Shown: one piece after another, positions 42,175 through 50,746 of the stretch | How positions within the stretch are numbered: position 1 is the stretch's first letter | How the letters are laid out: each line of letters opens with the position of its first letter | Assembly (NCBI GenBank): GCA_028820935.1 | Contig: JAPPHZ010000035.1 | Coordinates: 1-50,746 of the forward strand | DNA from: a bacterium | Lineage (GTDB): Bacteria; Actinomycetota; Acidimicrobiia; Spongiisociales; Spongiisociaceae | Direction: 5' to 3' | DNA length: 50,746 nucleotides | Notes under the pieces: generated by a model | Database searches by the model: none | The model's input: only the letters and a program-made list of their open reading frames with translations | What the model was told of the DNA's origin: nothing | Program-made: the position numbers and the translations under genes

Positions 42175-43424
42175 AGGCTCTCGAGCATGTCGAAGAATCC
42201 GGGCCAGGTCTTGGCCACGCAGTCCGGGTCCTCGATGACGATTCCGGGCCGGACCAGGCCCGCGATCGCAAAGGACATGGCCATCCGGTGGTCGTCGTAC
42301 GTACGGATACGCGCCGCGCGGGCCGGACCGGGATGGATCTCGATACGGTCCGCGCCCGTCTCCACCCGGGCGCCCAGCCTGGTGAGCTCGGTCTCGAGGG
42401 CGGCCAGCCGGTCGGTCTCCTTGACGCGGAGGTTGGCGATGTTGGTGAACCTCGTGGCGGAGCGCGCGAACGTGGCGACCACCGCCAGGCCGAGTACGGC
42501 GTCCGGGCAATGGTTGAGGTCGGCGTCCACGCCCTCCAGCCGGGGAGGACCGGTCACCGCGATCCCCCTGCCGGAGGTGGTCACCGTGCATCCCATCCGC
42601 TCCAGCACGCCGAGAGCGGCCATGTCGGCCTGGGTACTACGGGGGTGGATGCCGGCCACCGTGATGGTGGCGCCGGTGACGGCGGCGGCCGCCCACGGGT
42701 AGACGGCCGCGGAGGCGTCCGCCTCCACCTCGAACGGGGTCGGCCGGTAGCCGGTCGGAGCGACGGTGATCGTGTCGGGTCCGACCCAGCGGGCATCGGC
42801 CCCGAAGGAGGCCATTACCTCCAACGTCGTGGTCAGGTAGGGGCGGGACACCGTCCCCTCGGACAGCCGGAGGGTCACGCTTCGCACCGCTCGCGGAGCG
42901 CTGAGCAGTACGGCCGAGACGAACTGGCTGGACACGGTCCCGTCTATCGTGATCCGGCCGCCGTGGATGCCGCCTCCGGATACCCGGACCGGCGGGTAGG
43001 AGCCGTCGCGGTCGGCGTCGATCTCCACCCCGAGATCCCGGAGCGCCGTGACAAGGGAGCCGATGGGCCGCTCCCGCATCCGGGCGGTTCCGTCGATGAC
43101 GCTCGGACCGTCGGCGAGCGCCGCCGCGGCGGTGATGAAGCGGGCTGTCGTTCCGGAGGCTCGCGCGTCGAGGCGCCCGCCGCCGCGAAGAGCGCCGTCG
43201 GATCTCACCGACAACCCGTCGGCGACGGCCGATATGTGGACACCCAGACTCCGGAGACAGCCGATCATGGCGCCGGTGTCGTCGCTCCGGAGCGGGTTGG
43301 CGAGGCGGGATTCCCCCGCGGCGAGGGCGGCGGCGATCAGCGCTCGGTTGGTGATGCTCTTGGAGCCCGGCGGCCTGACCGTGCGGCCGGCAACCGTGCG
43401 CGGCCTGACCTCGTAGGTCTTCAT
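42171..43424 (-). CDS. aroA: 3-phosphoshikimate 1-carboxyvinyltransferase (EPSP synthase)
   Basis: A 417-residue EPSP synthase of the shikimate pathway. VRPPGSKSITNRALIAAALA holds the PEP/S3P-binding lysine, LDARASGTTARFITAAAALA the second loop, and ARMRERPIGSLVTALRDLG the third. NLRVKETDRLAALETELTRL and RTYDDHRMAMSFAIAGL lie near the end. The ATG overlaps the rluB stop as ATGA and the stop overlaps cmk. aroA next to cmk is known in several bacteria; in M. tuberculosis aroA is elsewhere. Confidence 0.97.
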   Translation of the reverse strand: MKTYEVRPRTVAGRTVRPPGSKSITNRALIAAALAAGESRLANPLRSDDTGAMIGCLRSLGVHISAVADGLSVRSDGALRGGGRLDARASGTTARFITAAAALADGPSVIDGTARMRERPIGSLVTALRDLGVEIDADRDGSYPPVRVSGGGIHGGRITIDGTVSSQFVSAVLLSAPRAVRSVTLRLSEGTVSRPYLTTTLEVMASFGADARWVGPDTITVAPTGYRPTPFEVEADASAAVYPWAAAAVTGATITVAGIHPRSTQADMAALGVLERMGCTVTTSGRGIAVTGPPRLEGVDADLNHCPDAVLGLAVVATFARSATRFTNIANLRVKETDRLAALETELTRLGARVETGADRIEIHPGPARAARIRTYDDHRMAMSFAIAGLVRPGIVIEDPDCVAKTWPGFFDMLESL

Positions 43425-44188
43425 CCCGGCGTCCCGCCGTGGTGGACCTCCGACTTTGCACGAGTGTCGCGATGGAACGCCCGCACCTCGGCAACGTCGA
43501 GGTGCCGCCAATCCCCGGGCTTGAGCGCCCGGTCGCGCAGGGCGCCGATCGCCACCCTGTGGAGGCGCATCACGGGATAGCCGGCCGCCGCGCACAGGCG
43601 GCGAACCTCCCGGTTGCGTCCTTCGGCCATGACCAACTCGAGATGGGATCGTCCTCCTGCCGCACCGATCCTGCGGACCGCTACGGGCACGGCCGGTCCA
43701 TCGTCCAACTCGATGCCCTGGCGTAGGCGGGACAGGTCGGCCGGGGAAGGATTCCCCCGCACCAGCACCTCGTAGGTCTTGGTGATGCCGGAGCGCGGAT
43801 GGGCGATGAGGTTGGCGAACGGGCCGTCGTTGGTCAGCAGCAGCAACCCGGTCGAGTCCGCATCGAGGCGTCCTACCGGATACACCTTGGGGAGGGGAGG
43901 CACCAGATCGACAACCGGCGTACGTCCGTGGGGGTCGCTGGTGGTGCTGATCACCCCGAACGGCTTATGCAACAGGTAGTAGACGAGCCCGGGATCCACG
44001 GGAAGGGGAACCCCGTCCACGAAGACCTCGGCCCGGCCGGGATCCACCCTCTGGCCGGGGACGGCGGTCTGCCCGTCCACGGTCACCCGACCGTCGAGGA
44101 TCATCGAATCGGCCACCCGGCGGGAGGCCAGACCGCTCCTGGCGATCACCTTCTGAAGGCGTTCAGCCCTCGGTGGTCGGGAGTTCAC
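43421..44188 (-). CDS. rluB: Pseudouridine synthase RluB/RsuA family
   Basis: A 255-residue rRNA pseudouridine synthase. The S4 domain is at residues 8-55 (RLQKVIARSGLASRRVADSM). The catalytic block is VGRLDADSTGLLLLTNDG with the active aspartate, then KTYEVLVRG and MAEGRNREVRRLCAAAGYPV. The target is probably 23S rRNA, as for RluB next to scpB in Gram-positive bacteria. The GTG start overlaps scpB by 26 bases. Confidence 0.94.
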   Translation of the reverse strand: MNSRPPRAERLQKVIARSGLASRRVADSMILDGRVTVDGQTAVPGQRVDPGRAEVFVDGVPLPVDPGLVYYLLHKPFGVISTTSDPHGRTPVVDLVPPLPKVYPVGRLDADSTGLLLLTNDGPFANLIAHPRSGITKTYEVLVRGNPSPADLSRLRQGIELDDGPAVPVAVRRIGAAGGRSHLELVMAEGRNREVRRLCAAAGYPVMRLHRVAIGALRDRALKPGDWRHLDVAEVRAFHRDTRAKSEVHHGGTPG

Positions 44189-44741
44189 CGGAGCGGGTCG
44201 GCGGGCGGTCCAGCGCCTCCGCCATCTCGGGTGCTGGCATGTGGTCGGTGAGGGGCGGCAGATCGGCCAGGGACGCCATGCCCAGGGCTTCGAGGAAGCG
44301 GCCGGTGGTGCCGTAGATGGCGGGATGGCCCGGGGTGGACAGCCGGCCCTCCTCGGCGATCAGGCCGCGGCGCACCAGGGTCCGGAGGGCGGAGGCGGAG
44401 TCAACGCCGCGTAGCTCGGAGATCTGGCCGCGGGTGACAGGTTGGCGGTACGCCACCACGGCCAGTACCTCGAGGGCCGCGGGCGACAGCCGGGCGCCGT
44501 CGCCGGTGGTGGCGAAGCGTTCCAGATACGGCAAGGCCTCCGGTTTGGTGTAGAGGCGCCACCCGCCCGCCACGTGGCGGAGAGCGATGCCGCGGTCATC
44601 GGCCTCCAGCCGGCGCGCCCAGTCGTTCAGGAGCTCCCTGATCGTGGTCAGCGGTGTCTCCAGGACCTGGGCCAGCTCGGACTCGGGAACGGGATGCTCG
44701 GCGACGAAGAGGATCGCCTCCAGGGCGGCGGGAGTATTCAC
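44163..44741 (-). CDS. scpB: Chromosome segregation/condensation protein ScpB
   Basis: A 192-residue ScpB made of two winged helices. LEAILFVAEHPVPESELAQV opens the first. LSPAALEVLAVVAYRQPVTR and GVDSASALRTLVRRGLIAEE, then YGTTGRFLEALGMASLADLP, belong to the second. ScpB dimers bind ScpA in the SMC condensin complex. The start overlaps scpA as GTGA. Confidence 0.95.
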   Translation of the reverse strand: MNTPAALEAILFVAEHPVPESELAQVLETPLTTIRELLNDWARRLEADDRGIALRHVAGGWRLYTKPEALPYLERFATTGDGARLSPAALEVLAVVAYRQPVTRGQISELRGVDSASALRTLVRRGLIAEEGRLSTPGHPAIYGTTGRFLEALGMASLADLPPLTDHMPAPEMAEALDRPPTRSGELPTTEG

Positions 44742-45496
44742 AGCCCCATCCGGCTACCGGCGGGGCCGGCATCGGAATGGCGCACCGAGATGTCGTCCGG
44801 GTCCTGCTGGGATACGGACACGAATCCCCATCGGGCCAGTTCCAGGACCGCCAGGAAGTAGGCGGCCACCTCCGCCCGATTCGAGCAGTGCGCCACCAGT
44901 CGCTCGAAGGTGGACTCGAGCTCGGCGGCCACCCTCTGCCGGATGGCGGCGATGGCGTCCTCCACCGACGGGAGGTCGAGGTCGAAATGATCCATCGGGA
45001 TCTCCGCCTCGGCCCGTACTTCCTCGTTGAGGGAGGTCATGATCTCGGCCAGCGCGGCCGGTGTCACCCCGTCCGGTAGGGATGGCGGTTGGCGGGTGCC
45101 GAGGTCCTGGTCGATGCCGGCGGAGCGACCCACATGGCGCGAACCCTCCGTCAGGCGCTCGCGGAGGACCGTCGCGACGCCTTGATAGGTCAGGAAGCCG
45201 AGCAGCCGAGCCAGCAGCCGGTCCCGCTGGTCGAGTAGTTCCATCTCGTCCTCAAGGTCCACCTGGTCGGGCTCCGGCAGCAGGAAACGGGCCTTGAGGT
45301 GGATGAGCATCGCCGCCATCAGGACGAAACCGGAGGCCAGTTCCAGGTTGACCTCCCTCTCCTCGATGGACGCCAGGTAGTCCTCGATGACGCGGGAGAT
45401 GTTGACCTCCATGACGTCGACATGGCGGCGGGTGACCATCTTGAGGAGCAGGTCGAAAGGACCGACGAAGACGGGAGTCTCGACCTCGTACGTCAT
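44738..45496 (-). CDS. scpA: Chromosome segregation/condensation protein ScpA
   Basis: A 252-residue kleisin of the SMC-ScpAB condensin. VFVGPFDLLLKMVTRRHVDV and EVNISRVIEDYLA form the N-terminal SMC-neck-binding part. VLMAAMLIHLKARFLLPEPD is the next block, and the C-terminal winged helix is near NRAEVAAYFLAVLELARWGF. The smc gene is not in the window. The order scpA-scpB-rluB is conserved across Gram-positive bacteria. Confidence 0.95.
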   Translation of the reverse strand: MTYEVETPVFVGPFDLLLKMVTRRHVDVMEVNISRVIEDYLASIEEREVNLELASGFVLMAAMLIHLKARFLLPEPDQVDLEDEMELLDQRDRLLARLLGFLTYQGVATVLRERLTEGSRHVGRSAGIDQDLGTRQPPSLPDGVTPAALAEIMTSLNEEVRAEAEIPMDHFDLDLPSVEDAIAAIRQRVAAELESTFERLVAHCSNRAEVAAYFLAVLELARWGFVSVSQQDPDDISVRHSDAGPAGSRMGL

Positions 45497-45579
45497 GCCC
45501 GCGCGTCTCGACCCGTCATACGCTGATAGTAGGCGCCGGTTGCGCGGAAACCGAGGAACACCGATCCCGTCCGCGCTCC

Positions 45580-46071
45580 TCAGTTTCTTCGGAGGACGGC
45601 TCGGTCGGCCGCCTGGAGTAGGTTCCAGTCCTCACGACAAATCCCCTCCGGACGCTCGCGGTGATGATGGAGAGCGAAGTCGACCACCAGCTGTTCGGCG
45701 CCGGCCCGATCCAGCTCCCGTGCGGCAATCCGTCCGTGGTCCAGGTAGGCCGCGAATCGAGCCGGGCCCCTGATGCCGAGCCGGCCCAGGATGGTCGCCA
45801 GGGACCGTCCCAACGGTCCTAGCCGGGAGCCGCGCTTTCCCACGTCGTGTAGCAACGCCGCCCGAACCAGGTCGGTGCGGAGGGGCCGGGCTGACCGGAC
45901 CAGTCGAGCCGCGGCCAACCCGTGGCGCTGATCGGCCCGGGGCTGGTCCCAGTACATCGACCGTTCGGCATCGGTCCTCAGCAACGCCGCCACCTCGGCC
46001 TGCTCCCCCGGTCGCAGCCGTCGCGCCAGAGTCACGTCGAGGAAGCGGCCCGCCAGGTGGAGCGGGCGCAT
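45580..46071 (-). CDS. HD-domain phosphohydrolase-like protein
   Basis: A 163-residue HD-domain protein. QRHGLAAARLVRSA gives the first histidine, LRAALLHDVGKRGSRLG (as VRAALLHDVGK) the HD pair, and YLDHGRIAARELDRAGAE and DFALHHHRERPEGI further metal ligands. Such proteins hydrolyse nucleotides or other phosphates; the substrate is unknown. The ATG at 46071 has AAGGA 8 bases upstream and is preferred to GTG at 46086. It lies 83 bases before scpA. Confidence 0.8.
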   Translation of the reverse strand: MRPLHLAGRFLDVTLARRLRPGEQAEVAALLRTDAERSMYWDQPRADQRHGLAAARLVRSARPLRTDLVRAALLHDVGKRGSRLGPLGRSLATILGRLGIRGPARFAAYLDHGRIAARELDRAGAEQLVVDFALHHHRERPEGICREDWNLLQAADRAVLRRN

Positions 46072-46115
46072 CCTCGGTTCCTTCACCTGTGGCGGACCGG
46101 GTCGCGAGACATTCT

Positions 46116-46214
46116 GGAGGGTGCTGAGAAAGACGGCGATGGTCGGCCCTTCACACCTCGACCCGGGGTTCCGTTACCGGATGCGGAGCAACTGGACATT
46201 TTTCAGCACCCTCC
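46116..46214. repeat. 99-bp element with 16-bp inverted ends beside xerD
   Basis: GGAGGGTGCTGAGAAA (46116-46131) and TTTTTCAGCACCCTCC (46199-46214) are inverted repeats matching at 15 of 16 positions, with 67 bases between. The right end touches the xerD stop codon. It may be a small mobile (MITE-like) element or a long-loop hairpin after xerD. No target duplication is seen and no T-run follows. Confidence 0.6.
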
Positions 46215-47109
46215 TACCGCAGGGCTCTCGGATGGGCCTCCACGTAAACCTCGTGTAGGTGCTGGAGTGACATCCGGGTGTAGACCTGGGTGGTGGAGAG
46301 GCTGGCGTGCCCGAGGATCTCCTGCACCGTGCGGAGGTCTGCGCCCCTCTCCACCATGTGCGTGGCGGCGGAATGGCGGAGCACGTGGGGCGAGATCCGG
46401 GTTCGGGGTATGCCCACCGCCTCCGCATGGGCGCGGACGATCCCGAAGACGCCCTGGCGGGTGAGCCGCCCGCCGCGGGCGTTCACGAACACGGCATCGT
46501 GATCCCTTCGACTCCGCAACATCTCGATCCGGTCGGGCAGGTAGGCGCCGATGGCCCGGACGGCGGGCTTGCCCAGGAGTACGAGGCGTTGACGCCCGCC
46601 CTTGCCGGTGACCATGGCGCTCAGCGTCTCCATATCCAGATCGGTCAGGTCGAGGTCGACCAGTTCGCTGACCCTGACAGCGGTGCCGTAGAGGGTTTCC
46701 AGTAGCGCCCGGTCACGCCTTCCGAGCGCCGTGCCGGAGGGCGGCGCTTCCACCAGCCGGATCGCATCGTGTACATCGAGCGCCTTCGGGAAGCCCATGC
46801 GCGTCCTGGGCGTCTCGGTGAACCGGGTGGGATCGTCCGGGGCCTGGTCCTCAGCCACCAGGAACCGGTGAAAGCCTCGCACCGCGGCCAGCTTTCGCGC
46901 GATGGTGGTGGGACGCATGCCCTCCTGATGGAGGCCGGCCAGGAAGCCGTCGATCAGGTCCGGCGTGGTGGCCCGGTCACCCAGGTAGTCGAGGTAGGCC
47001 TCCAGGTCGCTCCGGTAGGCGGTGATGGTGTTGTCGCTGAGGCCCCGCTCCACCGACAGGACGGCCAGATAGCCGTCCAGATGGCCCCGCAGCGACCTGG
47101 AGGCCTCCA

Positions 47110-47110
<1 letters not shown>
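46214..47110 (-). CDS. xerD: Site-specific tyrosine recombinase XerD
   Basis: A 298-residue recombinase that resolves chromosome dimers at dif. The N-terminal SAM-like domain (GYLAVLSVERGLSDNTITAY) precedes the catalytic domain. The active residues are Arg146 (AVRVSEL), Lys170 (TGKGGRQR), His242 and Arg245 (PHVLRHSAATHM), His268 (LGHASLSTTQVY) and Tyr277. The GTG start shares one base with the pyrG stop (TAGTG). The gene order pyrG-xerD-scpA fits M. tuberculosis. Confidence 0.95.
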
Positions 47111-50436
<3,326 letters not shown>

Positions 50437-50437
<1 letters not shown>

Positions 50438-50746
50438 CAGGCCAGCGAGAATTTCTGCTTCACGGATGCCGGGAAGGAACGCTCGGCGAAGCGGGCGAAC
50501 GTCACGTGACCGGCGCCCTCGACCTCGATCCAGTCACCCGGACGCATGATGGCGATCTCCCTGCCGTCAACGCCCACTCCCGCCGGGCGGTCCTCCATGA
50601 CCTCGAAACGGAGCCTGTGATGCGGCGGGAACACCATGGCTCGGGAGAATAGGTAATGGGGCGCGACCGGTGTCATCACCATCACGTCCAGCGCCGGGTC
50701 GATGAGCGGCCCCCCGGCAGAGAGGTTGTAGGCGGTGGAGCCGGTC
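50437..50746 (-). CDS. nadK: NAD kinase, C-terminal part, cut by the window edge
   Basis: The last 102 codons of NAD kinase, which makes NADP from NAD and ATP. TGSTAYNLSAGGPLIDPALD is the conserved nucleotide-binding block right at the window edge, followed by VMVMTPVAPHYLFSRAMVFP. The C-terminal beta strands follow. The N-terminus, including the GGDG motif, is beyond the right edge. Its stop overlaps the recN start, and the pair is a common actinobacterial arrangement. Confidence 0.95.

Noticed and set aside
42087-43580. 497-codon open frame on the plus strand
   Set aside because: Antisense to aroA and the cmk start; aroA has every family motif, this frame has none.

Overview
The window is high-GC DNA, by eye roughly two-thirds G+C, from an actinobacterium (Actinomycetota). 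The lineage markers are a mycothiol synthase (mshD), a phosphatidylinositol-mannoside-type cassette (PI synthase, PatA, PimA), a GarA/OdhI-type FHA protein beside FtsR, a DUF222-HNH nuclease and an EF-G2-type GTPase. A deep branch such as Acidimicrobiia is my inference, not something the sequence proves.

Layout. 1-5.1 kb is a minus-strand accessory block: a truncated sulfatase, a metallo-beta-lactamase hydrolase, a GNAT acetyltransferase, a cupin, a DUF222-HNH nuclease and a secreted beta-propeller. 5.2-8.2 kb holds an AIM24-family protein, a methyltransferase bracketed by short direct repeats in atypical DNA, and msrB. 8.4-10.1 kb is a membrane-anchored molybdopterin oxidoreductase. 10.1-21 kb is a core block ordered as in Mycobacterium tuberculosis Rv2603c-Rv2614c (yebC, pdxT, pdxS, pimA, patA, pgsA, thrS), with an EF-G2/citrate synthase/membrane-protein unit inserted between pgsA and thrS. 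mshD, a zinc-ribbon membrane protein, a DMT exporter and a serine hydrolase follow.

24.7-29.9 kb resembles M. tuberculosis Rv1822-Rv1830 (pgsA2, garA, ftsR, bifunctional nuclease, second MerR), with a D,D-carboxypeptidase and hpt woven in by ATGA overlaps. The second MerR has a perfect palindromic operator. A PD-(D/E)XK-like gene after it has no ATG, GTG or TTG start and would have to begin at CTG. 29.9-39.6 kb is an oligopeptide-type ABC operon with two related binding lipoproteins (one on a long alanine-rich stalk), two permeases with extra membrane segments, and an ATPase with a fused membrane domain.

A tRNA-Pro(GGG) gene at 39.8 kb separates this from 40-50.7 kb. That block is ordered like M. 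tuberculosis Rv1695-Rv1713 (nadK, recN, pyrG, xerD, scpA, scpB, rluB, cmk, der), with aroA inserted.

The most unusual signals are a 69-bp dispersed repeat found once upstream of thrS and once upstream of tRNA-Pro in the same relative orientation, the enlarged ABC transporter, the CTG-start nuclease-like gene, and a 99-bp element with 16-bp inverted ends beside xerD. No CRISPR array, insertion sequence or prophage was seen.
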